Shown piece by piece: positions 40,380 through 49,470 of a stretch of DNA of 64,000 nucleotides (the first letter of the stretch is position 1; each line of letters starts with the position of its first letter). Origin of the DNA: DASSQJ01 sp963772645. Lineage in GTDB: Bacteria > Actinomycetota > Actinomycetes > Actinomycetales > Dermatophilaceae. A program made the position numbers and the translations under genes. The notes beneath the pieces are model-generated. The model did not search any database and was not told where the DNA came from. It was given only the letters and a program-made list of their open reading frames with translations. The DNA is taken from contig CAVYYD010000005.1 of NCBI GenBank assembly GCA_963772645.1, forward strand, positions 186,001 to 250,000, given 5' to 3'.

Positions 40380-41618
40380 GTGGACGTCGGCATCGTGCGA
40401 GCGCTCGGTTCCCCCGACGGCCAGGCGGTCCTGCGGTCCCTGCCGCCCTACGACGAGTCCGCCGTCATCCGGCTGCAGGGCGAGCTGCGCCGGGAGGGCC
40501 ACCCCCCCGAGCTCGTCGCCGCGCTGCTGACCCAGCAGCGGCTGCGCTCCCGGGCGGTCGCCAAGTTCGGCGAGTTCGCCGACGACATGCTCTTCACCCA
40601 GGACGGCCTCGAGCAGGCCTCCCGGCTGGAGGTCGCGGCCTCGCACGCCGGCCGGTTCTACAACGCGAGCCTGGCCACCGTGCACGACCTCGGCTGTGGC
40701 ATCGGCAGCGACGCCGTCGCGATGTCGGCGCTCGGGGTGACCGTCCACGGGGTCGACATCGACCCGGTGACCGCGGCCGTCGCCGACATCAACCTGCGCC
40801 CCTGGCCGGACTCGCGGGCACGGCAGGGGCTCGCCGAGGAGTTCGAGGCGCCCCGCGACCCGCTGCGGGCCCGGGTCGGGGTCTGGCTGGACCCGGCCCG
40901 ACGCGTCCCCGGCCACACCGGGCGGCACGGCCGGATCAAGCGGGTCTTCCGGCTCGACGAGATCCGCCCGACGTGGAAGTTCGTGCTCCAGGTCGCCACG
41001 GCGGTGCCGGCCACCGGCGCCAAGCTCTCCCCCTCGATGCCGCACGACGCCATCCCGCTCGGCACCGAGGCGCAGTGGACCTCCTTCGGCGGGGAGGTGC
41101 TCGAGTGCGCGGTCTGGTGGGGCCCGCTCGCCCAGCGGCCCGGGCGCAGCGCCCGCATCCTCGGACCGGGCGCCTCGCCGGTGGAGGTCGACCAGTCGAT
41201 GGCCGAGCCCGACGTCCCGGTCGCCCAGGGGCTCTCCTCGGTCGGGCCGTGGCTCTACGAGCCGGACCGGGCGGTGACCCAGGCCGGCCTGCTCGGCGCG
41301 GTCACCTCGGCGACCCTCGGGCTCGAGGTCGACCGCGGCCTCGGCTACGTCCTCTCCGAGGCCGAGGTCGACGTGCCCTTCGCCCGCCGGTACGCCGTCC
41401 TCGAGGCGATGCCGTTCTCGGTCCGGACGCTGCGCGCCTGGCTGGCCCAGCACGGGGTCACCGGACTGACCATCAAGAAGCGCGGCGTGCGCCTGGACGA
41501 CGACGAGCTGCGCCGCCAGCTGCGGATCGGCCGCAAGGCCGGCAGCGGTGCCCAGGCCACCGTCATCCTCACCCGGGTCGCCGGCCAGCAGGTCGTGCTC
41601 GTCGTCGACCCCGCCTGA
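40380..41618 (+). CDS. SAM methyltransferase-like protein with THUMP-like domain
   Basis: 412 residues (from GTG 40380). A helical N-terminal part (LRSLPPYDESAVIRLQGELRREGHPPELVAALLTQQRLRSRAVAKFG) precedes a class-I methyltransferase fold with the SAM loop VHDLGCGIGSDAVAMSALGVTVHGVDIDP. The C-terminal GLTIKKRGVRLDDDELRRQL resembles the THUMP-like RNA-binding module in the same actinobacterial family. The whole protein is commonly annotated as class I SAM-dependent methyltransferase or THUMP-like domain protein; the RNA target is unknown. It is divergent from groES across the CIRCE region, so HrcA binding could also affect it; that is inference. Confidence 0.85.
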   Translation: MDVGIVRALGSPDGQAVLRSLPPYDESAVIRLQGELRREGHPPELVAALLTQQRLRSRAVAKFGEFADDMLFTQDGLEQASRLEVAASHAGRFYNASLATVHDLGCGIGSDAVAMSALGVTVHGVDIDPVTAAVADINLRPWPDSRARQGLAEEFEAPRDPLRARVGVWLDPARRVPGHTGRHGRIKRVFRLDEIRPTWKFVLQVATAVPATGAKLSPSMPHDAIPLGTEAQWTSFGGEVLECAVWWGPLAQRPGRSARILGPGASPVEVDQSMAEPDVPVAQGLSSVGPWLYEPDRAVTQAGLLGAVTSATLGLEVDRGLGYVLSEAEVDVPFARRYAVLEAMPFSVRTLRAWLAQHGVTGLTIKKRGVRLDDDELRRQLRIGRKAGSGAQATVILTRVAGQQVVLVVDPA

Positions 41619-41657
41619 CCTCCGGGGCCCAGGGGGGTCGGCCGGCGGCAGGGGGGC

Positions 41658-42491
41658 TCACAGGTCCGGCTCGACCTGGGCCCCCTCCCTGAGCACCGCG
41701 GCGGCACCGGCGGCGAGCGCCGCCTCGAGGGCCGCCTCGCGACCGTCGCCGAGTACGAGGCGCGCCGCGAGGGTGCCGCAGAAGGCGTCACCGGCGCCGG
41801 TGGTGTCGACGACGTCGGCCGGGTCGACGCGATGGGCGGGGGTGATCTCACCGTCCCAGCTCGCACCGTTCGCGCCGAAGGTCACCAGGAGCGAGCCCGG
41901 CGGCGCCCCGGCCTCGGCCAGTGCCTTCATCTCGTGCTCGTTGGCGACGACCGGGTCGGCCAGGGCGAGGACGTCCGGCGGGAGCCCCGCGTACGGGGCC
42001 ACGTTGAGGACCACCCGGGCGCCCCGGGCCGCGGCGCGCCGGGCGGCCGTGGCGACGACGGGTCGCGGCACCTCGAGCTGGAGCAGCAGGACGTCGCCCC
42101 GCCCGAGCCCCTCCACGGCCTCGACCTCCCGGCCGTCGGGCTCGGCGTTGGCCCCGGGGACCACGACGATCGTGTTCTCGCCGGCCTCGTCCACCGCGAC
42201 CAGCGCGTGGCCGGTGGGGACCCCGGGCACGACCCGCACCGTCGAGGTGTCGACCCCCCGGGCGCGCAGCCGGTCCAGGTAGGCCCGGCCGCCGGCGTCG
42301 TCGCCGACGCAGCCGGCCATGGCGACCGTGGCCCCGGCGGCGGCCGCGGCCACGGCCTGGTTCGCGCCCTTGCCACCCGCCAGCCGGCGCAGCCCCTCCC
42401 CCGGGACGGTCTCGCCCGGGCGCGGGTGGCGGTCCACCCGGGTCACCAGGTCGACGTTGAGCGAGCCGAGGACGAGGACCCGGCCGGGCAT
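41658..42491 (-). CDS. rbsK: Ribokinase (PfkB family)
   Basis: 277-residue sugar kinase phosphorylating ribose to ribose-5-phosphate. The first PfkB signature AGGKGANQAVAAAAAG (about 38-53) and second signature VDTTGAGDAFCGTLAARL (catalytic Asp in the GAGDAF loop) are both present, with GSLNVDL near the N-terminus. It starts with ATG whose A overlaps the TGA of the nucleoside hydrolase (TGATG). Paired with that enzyme, it would capture ribose freed from nucleosides, a salvage route. Confidence 0.95.
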   Translation of the reverse strand: MPGRVLVLGSLNVDLVTRVDRHPRPGETVPGEGLRRLAGGKGANQAVAAAAAGATVAMAGCVGDDAGGRAYLDRLRARGVDTSTVRVVPGVPTGHALVAVDEAGENTIVVVPGANAEPDGREVEAVEGLGRGDVLLLQLEVPRPVVATAARRAAARGARVVLNVAPYAGLPPDVLALADPVVANEHEMKALAEAGAPPGSLLVTFGANGASWDGEITPAHRVDPADVVDTTGAGDAFCGTLAARLVLGDGREAALEAALAAGAAAVLREGAQVEPDL

Positions 42492-43459
42492 CAGAGCCAC
42501 CCCCCGACCGTGCGCACCCAGAGGTCGGCGACCCGGGGCCCGTCCACGTCGAGCGCGACGTCGACACTGGCCGGGGCGAGGCCGTGCGGGTCGTGGTCCA
42601 GGCCGACGGCCCAGTCTCGCCGGTCGACGACGGTCCGGCCACGGGTCCACCGCCCGGTCAGCTCGACCCGGACCGGCAGCCGCTCGGTGCGCAGCGCGTC
42701 GGGCAGGAGCAGCGAGGCGACGGCCCCGGCATCCCCGATCGTCGCGCCGTCGGGGGTGAAGCGGCGGTGGTGGAAGGAGATGAGCGCGGCGGCCAGGCTC
42801 GCCACCGGCGTCTTGGCCCCCCGGAGCCGCTCGACCTCGGCGTCGCGGACGAGGGGGCGGTAGAAGACGTCGAGGCCGTACATCGTCACCGGCACCCCGG
42901 CGACGGCACAGGCGTCGAGGACGATGGCCGCGGCCTCCGGGTCGTGGACGACGTTGAACTCGGCGGCCGCGGTCGCGTTGCTGACCTCGGCGCCGCCGCC
43001 CATGAAGACGACCCGGCCGAGACGGGCGAAGGACCGCGGGTGCAGCCGGGCGAAGAGGGCGATGTTCGTCATCGGGGCCAGCGGGACGAGGGTGAGCGCC
43101 GTGCCGCCGGCGGCGGCCTCGTCGACGGCGTCGCGGAGCAGCTCGACCGCGACCCGGGGGTCGGCCCGCCGCCGGGGCGGGGGGTGGCCGAGGTCGGCCA
43201 TCCCGTCCGCGCCGTGCACATGACGGGCGTCCACCGGGTCCTCGAGGAGCGGGCGGGCCGCGCCGACCCCCACCGGCACGTCGCCCCGGCCGGCGACCTC
43301 GAGGACGGTCAGCGTGTTGCGCACGACGTCGGCGAGCGGGGCGTTCCCACCCACGCAGGTCACCGCACGCAGGTCGAGGTCGGGGTGGAGCGCGGCGAGG
43401 AGCAGGGCGCACGCGTCGTCGACGCCGGTGTCGACGTCGAGCACGACGGGGATCGTCAT
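42491..43459 (-). CDS. Nucleoside hydrolase
   Basis: 322 residues. N-terminal calcium-binding DxDxxxDD motif is D8-D10-D14-D15 (LDVDTGVDDA), and further IUNH marks are APMTNIALFARLHP, GGGAEVSNATAAAEFNVVHDPEAAAIVL and PVTMYGLDVF. It cleaves the N-glycosidic bond of ribonucleosides to base and ribose. The short loop HVHGADGMADLG carries the active-site flap. ATG 43459 is used, since upstream in-frame sequence is not conserved. The ribokinase gene follows with a 1-nt overlap, so the products of this enzyme are used at once. Confidence 0.94.
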   Translation of the reverse strand: MTIPVVLDVDTGVDDACALLLAALHPDLDLRAVTCVGGNAPLADVVRNTLTVLEVAGRGDVPVGVGAARPLLEDPVDARHVHGADGMADLGHPPPRRRADPRVAVELLRDAVDEAAAGGTALTLVPLAPMTNIALFARLHPRSFARLGRVVFMGGGAEVSNATAAAEFNVVHDPEAAAIVLDACAVAGVPVTMYGLDVFYRPLVRDAEVERLRGAKTPVASLAAALISFHHRRFTPDGATIGDAGAVASLLLPDALRTERLPVRVELTGRWTRGRTVVDRRDWAVGLDHDPHGLAPASVDVALDVDGPRVADLWVRTVGGWL

Positions 43460-43538
43460 GCCACCGATCATCGCCGATCCGGCGCACGCCGGCCCGCAGC
43501 GGCGGGGGCCGCGGTTGGGACCGGCCCTCCTCGTCATC

Positions 43539-43544
43539 TACCGT
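43539..43544 (+). promoter_or_regulatory. -10 element (TACCGT), leaderless start
   Basis: TACCGT ends 7 nt before GTG 43552. This decides for 43552 rather than an in-frame GTG at 43543, which lies inside the hexamer. Confidence 0.5.
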
Positions 43545-43551
43545 GCTGCGG

Positions 43552-44838
43552 GTGAGGACCCCCCTGGCACGCTCGGCGCGTCCCGGCCCGGTGGCGGTGC
43601 GGGTGACCGCCGCTGCCACCGGCGGCCTGCTCGCCGCGGGCCTCGCGGCGTGCGGCGGGTCCCCCGGCACCGCGCCGCCGACGAGCGCCCCCCCGAGCAC
43701 GGCGGCGAGCACCACGCCTGCCACCACGGCCCGCCCGCCCACGACGGCGTCCCCGAGCGTGACCGTGGACCCGGCGGCCGCGTGCGTCGAGGACATCCTG
43801 GCCGGGATGAGCGAGGCGCAGCGGATCGGCCAGCTGCTCATGGTCGGCTTCGACACGAACGCACCGGCCGGCGCGCTCGACGGCCTGATCGCCAAGCAGC
43901 ACGTCGGCAACGTCATCTACCTCGGTGGGTGGAACGGCGCCGAGAAGGTCACGGCCACCTCCGAGCACCTCCAGGGGCAGGTCTCCGACGCGGCGACGGC
44001 CGGGGTGGGCCTGATGATCGCCGCCGACCAGGAGGGCGGGGAGGTCCACCAGCTGCGCGGTCAGGGCTTCACCCGGCCCCCGTCGGCCCTCGAGCAGGGC
44101 CGGATGGACCCGAGCGCGCTCACCGCGGCTGCGACCCGCTGGGCCCGGGAGATCAAGGCGGCGGGGGTCAACGTCAACCTCGCCCCGGTCACCGACACGG
44201 TGCCGGCATCCCTGGGCCGGGGCAACGGCCCGATCGGGCAGTACGGCCGCGAGTACGGCTACACCCCGAAGGCGGTCGAGCGAGGCTCCGTGGCCTTCCT
44301 CGACGGGATGCTGGCCGGCGGCGTCGAGGCCACCGTCAAGCACTTCCCCGGCCTGGGCCGGATCAGGAACAACACCGACTTCTTCACCACCGGCATCACC
44401 GACGACGTCACCGGCCCCCAGGACCCCTACCTCGAGCCCTTCCAGGCCGGCATCGACGCCGGGGCCGGGCTCGTCATGGTCTCCTCCGCCCGCTACACCA
44501 AGCTCGACCCGGGCGTGCCGGCGATGTTCTCGCAGAAGATCGTCACCGGACTGCTCCGCGAGCGGATGGGCTACACCGGCGTGGTCATCACCGACGACGT
44601 CAACGCCGCGGCGGTCCGGTCCACCCCGGCGGCGCGGCGTGCGGTCGAGGTCCTGCGCTCCGGGGGCGACATCGTCCTCACCGGCGACGCCTCGCTCGCG
44701 CCGGCGATGATCAAGGCGCTCGCCGCGGAGGCCGCCTCCGACGAGGAGTTCGGCGGCGCGCTCGACGCGTCGGTCGACCGGGTCCTGACCCTGAAGTACC
44801 GGATGGGCCTACTGCCCTGCTCCCCCGGCGGACGCTGA
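43552..44838 (+). CDS. GH3 lipoprotein, beta-N-acetylhexosaminidase-like (NagZ)
   Basis: 428 residues. A lipoprotein signal peptide ends in lipobox LAAC (Cys at about 34), so the mature protein is lipid-anchored outside the membrane, followed by a Ser/Thr/Pro-rich spacer (about 35-70) and a GH3 domain. Marks are AADQEGGEVHQL, LAPVTDTVPAS, KHFPGLGR (substrate loop) and VITDDVNAAAV with the nucleophile Asp. The usual DSH of NagZ after the KHFPG loop is here NTDF, as in many actinobacterial relatives. Likely trims muropeptide GlcNAc during wall turnover or recycling; exact specificity uncertain. A small membrane gene follows. Confidence 0.9.
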   Translation: MRTPLARSARPGPVAVRVTAAATGGLLAAGLAACGGSPGTAPPTSAPPSTAASTTPATTARPPTTASPSVTVDPAAACVEDILAGMSEAQRIGQLLMVGFDTNAPAGALDGLIAKQHVGNVIYLGGWNGAEKVTATSEHLQGQVSDAATAGVGLMIAADQEGGEVHQLRGQGFTRPPSALEQGRMDPSALTAAATRWAREIKAAGVNVNLAPVTDTVPASLGRGNGPIGQYGREYGYTPKAVERGSVAFLDGMLAGGVEATVKHFPGLGRIRNNTDFFTTGITDDVTGPQDPYLEPFQAGIDAGAGLVMVSSARYTKLDPGVPAMFSQKIVTGLLRERMGYTGVVITDDVNAAAVRSTPAARRAVEVLRSGGDIVLTGDASLAPAMIKALAAEAASDEEFGGALDASVDRVLTLKYRMGLLPCSPGGR

Positions 44839-44876
44839 CGCTGACCGGGGCCGCTGACCGGGCGGATACTGGTGGG

Positions 44877-45101
44877 GTGACCCCCGGCCTGCTCACCTCC
44901 CTGGTGCTCCTCGCCGCGGTCGGCGTCGCGAGCGCCTGGGTGCTGGGGGACGCGCGGGCCCGGGCCGCGCGCGGACGCCCGGTGGTCGCCACCGTGGCCG
45001 GGCTCGTCCTCGAGCGGCCCGAGACCTGGGCCGCCCTCTGCCTCGTCGGCTCGGTGTTCTTCCTGCCGCTCTACCTCGTGGCCCGCGCCGCCGACGGGTG
45101 A
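44877..45101 (+). CDS. Small two-helix membrane protein
   Basis: 74 residues from GTG 44877. Two membrane helices (about 3-21 and 50-68) flank a basic cytoplasmic stretch GDARARAARGRPVVA. No family recognised. It follows the GH3 lipoprotein gene by 38 nt and precedes the convergent nitroreductase gene. Codon use matches its neighbours, and the third-position GC bias supports coding. Confidence 0.65.
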   Translation: MTPGLLTSLVLLAAVGVASAWVLGDARARAARGRPVVATVAGLVLERPETWAALCLVGSVFFLPLYLVARAADG

Positions 45102-45131
45102 CCGGCGCCCGGCCGGGCCCGTGGGGCCGGC

Positions 45132-46595
45132 TCAGCGCGGCCAGACGACCGTGACCTCGGCCGGCGATCCCGGCGCCCCCGACCTGCGGGTGCGGTACTC
45201 GGGCACCCCGACGCACGTCCACAGCAACCCCGCGACGTCCTGGCCGAGGAGGGCGGGCAGGTCGGAGTCGCGGAAGGTCATCCCCGACGCCGCGACCCCG
45301 AGCGCCCAGGCCATGAGGTGCAGGCGCCCCTCGACGAGCCCGGCGTGCAGCTGGGCCTCCCGGTAGCCGTGGTCGTCGAGGCCCGCGAGGTCGACCCCGG
45401 AGATGACGACGAACGCCGCGTCACGGGCGAGCCCCTGCTCGAGCGCGGCCCGGTACAGCTCGTCACGGGTGGTGGCCTCGTCGAGGGAGCGCAGCGGGTG
45501 GTCGAGGTCGGGCCAGCGGTGGACGCCGGTCGCGACGCCCTCGACACCGCTGACCGCGACCCAGTGCGGGAGGTCCACACCCCGCATCGCCACCGCGACG
45601 GCGTCGACGAGGAGCTGGCGCGGCACCGTGGCATCGGCGCGCAGCCGCCGTACCGAGCCCTTGCGCAGCACGACGTCGTCGAGCGGGCCGCCCCCCGCGC
45701 CGGGGGCCTGGACCAGGACCGGCGCGCCACGCCCCAGCGGCTCGCCGAGGCCGCTCCGCCGCCCGGCGCGCTGGGCCCGCGTGACGAGCGGGAACACCCG
45801 GCCGTCGGCGTCGTGGTGCCCGGCCATCGCGTCGCCGGTGGGGTGCAGCGCCGGGTCGCCGTCGCCGAGCCCGACGACGGCCACCGGGAACTCGAGCACC
45901 CCGTCCGCCCCGACGAGGGCGGCCACCTCGTCGTCGGGGAAGGCGGTGTGGAGCCGGGCCGGCAGCCCGGCCGAGTCGGCGAGCGCGAGGAGCTGGGCCA
46001 GCATCGTCCCGGCATCCCAGTACACGTGGCGGTAGCCCCGCTCGCGGTACCGCCAGCCGGTGCGCCACGGCACGCCGGTGACCACGACGGCAGGGTCTGC
46101 CCCGGTCGGCGGCGGCCCGACGAGGACGAGGGCGTGCGCCTCGGGGTCGTACCAGTGCACCCCGGCCGGCAGGTCGGTGCCCTCGCCGGCCCCCACCGGC
46201 ACGGCGACGTACAGCTCGAGGGGGAACCGCGCCCCGGCCGACCCCGCGGCGCGGAACAGCATCCGGACCCCGTCCCGCACCGTCGTGCGGGTGACCCCCG
46301 AGGAGAGGAAGAGGAGCCGGGCCAGTCCGGCGAGGTCGGGTGCGGAGCCGGGGACGGATGCCGTGCCGGCGAGGACGTCGACGGCCGGCGCCGGCGACCC
46401 GGGCAGGTCCGTGGGCAGGAGCACCCGGGGAAGGTCGTCGTCGTACGCCTTGTACGGCATCGGGCGGTGGGCCTCGTCGTTGAGGAGGTAGTCGGCGACC
46501 ACCCGGTCGTCGTCCAGGGGCTGGGTCCACTCCCGGTCGGGAACGTACCGGGTGAGCCGGTGGAGCAGCTGGGTCGGCGTCTCGTCGGCGGCCAT
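45132..46595 (-). CDS. SagB-like dehydrogenase / double nitroreductase protein
   Basis: 487 residues with two nitroreductase-like halves, each with an FMN-fold core: ARLLFLSSGVTRTTVRDG...RMLFRAAGSAGARFPLELYV with DAGTMLAQLLALADSAGLPARLH in the first half, and GSVRRLRADATVPRQLLVDAVAVAMRG...LMAWALGVAASGMTF in the second. SagB-type enzymes use FMN to oxidise azolines in peptide natural products; related actinobacterial proteins are simply called nitroreductase family. There is no YcaO, peptide precursor or transporter beside it here. ATG 46595 follows a GGAGGGG ribosome site. The 52-nt divergent gap to the REC-flavoprotein suggests a shared promoter. Confidence 0.85.
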   Translation of the reverse strand: MAADETPTQLLHRLTRYVPDREWTQPLDDDRVVADYLLNDEAHRPMPYKAYDDDLPRVLLPTDLPGSPAPAVDVLAGTASVPGSAPDLAGLARLLFLSSGVTRTTVRDGVRMLFRAAGSAGARFPLELYVAVPVGAGEGTDLPAGVHWYDPEAHALVLVGPPPTGADPAVVVTGVPWRTGWRYRERGYRHVYWDAGTMLAQLLALADSAGLPARLHTAFPDDEVAALVGADGVLEFPVAVVGLGDGDPALHPTGDAMAGHHDADGRVFPLVTRAQRAGRRSGLGEPLGRGAPVLVQAPGAGGGPLDDVVLRKGSVRRLRADATVPRQLLVDAVAVAMRGVDLPHWVAVSGVEGVATGVHRWPDLDHPLRSLDEATTRDELYRAALEQGLARDAAFVVISGVDLAGLDDHGYREAQLHAGLVEGRLHLMAWALGVAASGMTFRDSDLPALLGQDVAGLLWTCVGVPEYRTRRSGAPGSPAEVTVVWPR

Positions 46596-46634
46596 CGGCC
46601 CATCATCCCCCTCCCCGCCCGGCGCGCGGGCGCC

Positions 46635-46640
46635 TACGCT
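46635..46640 (+). promoter_or_regulatory. -10 element (TACGCT), leaderless start
   Basis: TACGCT ends 7 nt before GTG 46648. Confidence 0.5.
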
Positions 46641-46647
46641 CGGCCGG

Positions 46648-48375
46648 GTGGCCCCCTCCCCGAGCCCATCCGAGCCGCCGGTCATCGCCCTCGTCTCCGG
46701 CGAGGACGTCGAGGCGCTGCGGGACCAGTTCTGGCGCTACTCGCGCGAGTACGACCTGCGCACCGCGACCACGTGCCGCGAGGCCGAGGAGCTCACCGGC
46801 GAGGTCCTCGCCGAGGGGCGCCGGGTCGCGATGTACGTCAGCGACACCCGGCTGTCCGACGAGCCGGACGTCCTGGCGGCGTTCCACGCGTGGCGCCAGC
46901 TCGTGCCCACCGCGCGGCGGCTCGTCGTCGCGCCCTACCCCCGGTTCCTCGCCGACGCCCCGCGGCTGCGGGCCGGCATGGCCAAGGGCAAGTACGACGC
47001 CTACCTCCTCATGCCGCGCGGGGACCGCGACGAGGAGTTCCACCACGCCGTCACCGACCTGCTCAGCGACTGGGGCTCGACCGTCACCGACCCCGACGTC
47101 GTCGTCGCCAAGATCGTCGCGCCCCACCACGACCACCTCACCCTCGGCATCCGCGACTTCTTCGACCGGATGGGACTGCCCAGCCGCATCGTCGCGCCCG
47201 AGAGCGAGGTCGGCCGGCAGGTCCGTGCACTGTTCCCCGACGACGCGGGCTACCCGTTGGTCTGGGCGGCCAACCGCGACCCGATGGCGCCGCGCTCGGT
47301 GCAGCAGGTGGCCCGCGCCTTCTTCGAGACCTCGGGTGAGCGCGAGCTCGACGCCGACCGGGCGGCCCGCACCGGCAGCGACGTCGTCGACGTCGCCGTC
47401 GTCGGCGGTGGGCCCGCCGGGCTCGCCACGGCCGTGTACGCGGCATCCGAGGGCCTGAGGACCACCGTGCTCGACACCAGCGCCATCGGTGGGCAGGCCG
47501 GCACGAGCTCGATGATCCGCAACTACCTCGGCTTCCCCCGCGGGATCTCCGGGATGCGGCTGGCCCAGCGCGCCCGTAACCAGGCCCTGCGGTTCGGTAC
47601 CCGGTTCCACACCGGCTGGGAGGTCGAGGGGCTCGTCGTCGGGGGCGCCGGGAGCCCGCACGTGCTGCGGGGGGAGGACTTCGAGGTGCGGGCCCGTTCG
47701 GTCGTCGTCGCCTCCGGCGTCCGCTACCGCTCGCTCGGCGTGCCCGGGCTCGAGGAGCTGGTCGGCCGCGGGGTCAGCTACGGGGCGGCGATGTCGCTCT
47801 CCCGGGAGATGGAGGACCAGGACGTCGTCGTCGTGGGCGGCGGCAACTCGGCCGGGCAGGCCGCGGTGCACCTGTCCCGGTTCGCGCGGTCGGTGACCGT
47901 GGTGGTCCGGCGAGCCGGGCTGGCGGACACGATGTCGGCGTACCTCGTCGGCGAGATCGAGTTCAACCCGCGGATCTCCGTGTGCGCACACACCCGGGTC
48001 GTCGACGGCGGCGGCACCGAACGGCTCGAGTGGCTGGGCCTGCAGGACGTCCGCACCGGCGAGCGGTCGACCCGGCCGGTGGGTGGGCTGTTCCTCCTCC
48101 TCGGGGCCGAGCCGCACTGCGGCTGGCTGCCCCCCACGGTGTCCCGTGACCCTCGCGGGTTCGTCCTCACCGGGCGCGACGTGCCGAAGGACCGCTGGGT
48201 CGACGGCCTGCCGCCGGCCAACCTCGCGACGAGCGCCCCCGGCGTCTTCGCCGCGGGCGACGTCCGGGCCGGGTCGATGAAGCGGGTCGCCGCGGCCACC
48301 GGCGAGGGGGCGTCGGTGGTGCCGCTGGTCCACGAGTGGCTCGCCCGGGTGCCCCCGTCGCACGAACGTGTGTGA
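46648..48375 (+). CDS. REC-like domain fused to thioredoxin-reductase-like flavoprotein
   Basis: 575 residues. The first about 250 form a receiver-like domain (Asp in MYVSDTRLSDEPDV, Lys region KGKYDAYLLMPRG) followed by a linker domain (GIRDFFDRMGLPSRIV). The rest is an FAD/NAD(P)H fold of the thioredoxin reductase family: VAVVGGGPAGLATAVYAASEG, AIGGQAGTSSMIRNYLGFPRGISG, VVVVGGGNSAGQAA, and GVFAAGDVRAGSMKRVAAATGEGA. The redox CxxC site of thioredoxin reductase is absent: the equivalent segment reads GVSYGAAMS. Proteins of this type are known in actinobacteria, often with a cyclic-nucleotide or REC domain. Electron acceptor unknown. The gene ends in a palindrome that includes the stop codon. 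Confidence 0.87.
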   Translation: MAPSPSPSEPPVIALVSGEDVEALRDQFWRYSREYDLRTATTCREAEELTGEVLAEGRRVAMYVSDTRLSDEPDVLAAFHAWRQLVPTARRLVVAPYPRFLADAPRLRAGMAKGKYDAYLLMPRGDRDEEFHHAVTDLLSDWGSTVTDPDVVVAKIVAPHHDHLTLGIRDFFDRMGLPSRIVAPESEVGRQVRALFPDDAGYPLVWAANRDPMAPRSVQQVARAFFETSGERELDADRAARTGSDVVDVAVVGGGPAGLATAVYAASEGLRTTVLDTSAIGGQAGTSSMIRNYLGFPRGISGMRLAQRARNQALRFGTRFHTGWEVEGLVVGGAGSPHVLRGEDFEVRARSVVVASGVRYRSLGVPGLEELVGRGVSYGAAMSLSREMEDQDVVVVGGGNSAGQAAVHLSRFARSVTVVVRRAGLADTMSAYLVGEIEFNPRISVCAHTRVVDGGGTERLEWLGLQDVRTGERSTRPVGGLFLLLGAEPHCGWLPPTVSRDPRGFVLTGRDVPKDRWVDGLPPANLATSAPGVFAAGDVRAGSMKRVAAATGEGASVVPLVHEWLARVPPSHERV

Positions 48376-48412
48376 AGACCGCCGGCGATCCGCGGGTCCT
48401 CACACACGTTCG
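48363..48412. terminator. Bidirectional terminator palindrome
   Basis: CGAACGTGTGTGAAGACC (48363-48380) pairs with the sequence 48394-48412 with one mismatch in 18. It lies between the convergent flavoprotein and tsaD genes and contains the flavoprotein stop codon. Confidence 0.7.
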
Positions 48413-48426
48413 CGGAGAGGTCGGGC

Positions 48427-49470
48427 TCAGGCGGAGACCTGGGTGACCGGCATCGAGGAGTCGGCGGGGATGCCGAGGTCGGACGGCGGGCGCCCGCGCA
48501 TCACCATCTGCGCGCCGAGGGCCGCGACCATGGCCCCGTTGTCGGTGCACAGTCCCGGACGCGGCACCCGGAGCTCGATGCCGGCGGCGTCGCACCGCTC
48601 CTGCGCCATCGCCCGCAGCCGCGAGTTGGCGGCGACGCCGCCGCCCACCTGCAGGTGCCGCACCCCGTTCTCCCGACAGGCCAGGACCGCCTTGCGGGTG
48701 AGGACGTCGGTGACCGCCTCCTGGAAGCTCGCCGCGACGTCGGCCACCGGCACCGGCTCGCCCGCCGCCTCCCGGGCCTGGACCCAGCGGGCGACCGCGG
48801 TCTTCAGCCCCGAGAAGGAGAAGTCGAAGCGGTGCCGCTCCATGTCCCGGCCGGTCGTCAGCCCGCGGGGGAAGTCGATGACCACCTCGCCCTCACGCGC
48901 GGCGCGGTCGATGTACGGCCCGCCCGGGAACGGCAGGCCGAGCACCCGGGCCACCTTGTCGAACGCCTCACCCGCGGCGTCGTCGATCGTCGACCCGAGG
49001 CTCCGGACGTCGTGCGTGACGTCGGGGACGAGGAGGAGCGAAGAGTGGCCGCCGGAGACGAGCAGCGCGAGCGTCGGCTCGGGCAGCGGACCGTGCTCGA
49101 CGACGTCGACCGCGACGTGGCCGGCGAGGTGGTTGACCCCGTACAGCGGCACACCGAGGGCCACGGCCAGCGCCTTGGCCGAGGCGACGCCGACCATGAG
49201 CGCCCCGGCGAGCCCGGGGCCGGAGGTGACCGCGACGGCGTCGACGTCGGCCAGCGTGACCCGGGCGTCGCGACAGGCGCGCTCGATGGTCGGCACCATC
49301 GCCTCGAGGTGGGCCCGGCTCGCGACCTCGGGCACGACCCCGCCGAACCGGGCGTGCTCGTCGACGCTGCTCGCGACGGCGTCGACGAGCAGCGTCTCGC
49401 CGCGGACGAGGCCGACACCGGTCTCGTCGCACGAGGTCTCGATCCCGAGCACCAGCGGCTGGTCAGGCAT
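48427..49470 (-). CDS. tsaD: tRNA t6A synthase subunit TsaD
   Basis: 347 residues. Kae1/TsaD ASKHA-fold protein that transfers threonylcarbamoyl to A37 of ANN-decoding tRNAs with TsaB, TsaE and TsaC. LGIETSCDETGVG starts the fold; metal ligands H114 and H118 are in VNHLAGHV; GPGLAGALMVGVASAKALA and CTDNGAMVAALG follow. Last gene of the glmS-tsaD operon; it overlaps rimI by 8 nt. TsaC is not in the window. Confidence 0.97.
   Translation of the reverse strand: MPDQPLVLGIETSCDETGVGLVRGETLLVDAVASSVDEHARFGGVVPEVASRAHLEAMVPTIERACRDARVTLADVDAVAVTSGPGLAGALMVGVASAKALAVALGVPLYGVNHLAGHVAVDVVEHGPLPEPTLALLVSGGHSSLLLVPDVTHDVRSLGSTIDDAAGEAFDKVARVLGLPFPGGPYIDRAAREGEVVIDFPRGLTTGRDMERHRFDFSFSGLKTAVARWVQAREAAGEPVPVADVAASFQEAVTDVLTRKAVLACRENGVRHLQVGGGVAANSRLRAMAQERCDAAGIELRVPRPGLCTDNGAMVAALGAQMVMRGRPPSDLGIPADSSMPVTQVSA

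Noticed and set aside
46648..48375. Calling the REC-flavoprotein a thioredoxin reductase
   Set aside because: The redox-active CxxC is absent (GVSYGAAMS), so it cannot do the dithiol chemistry.
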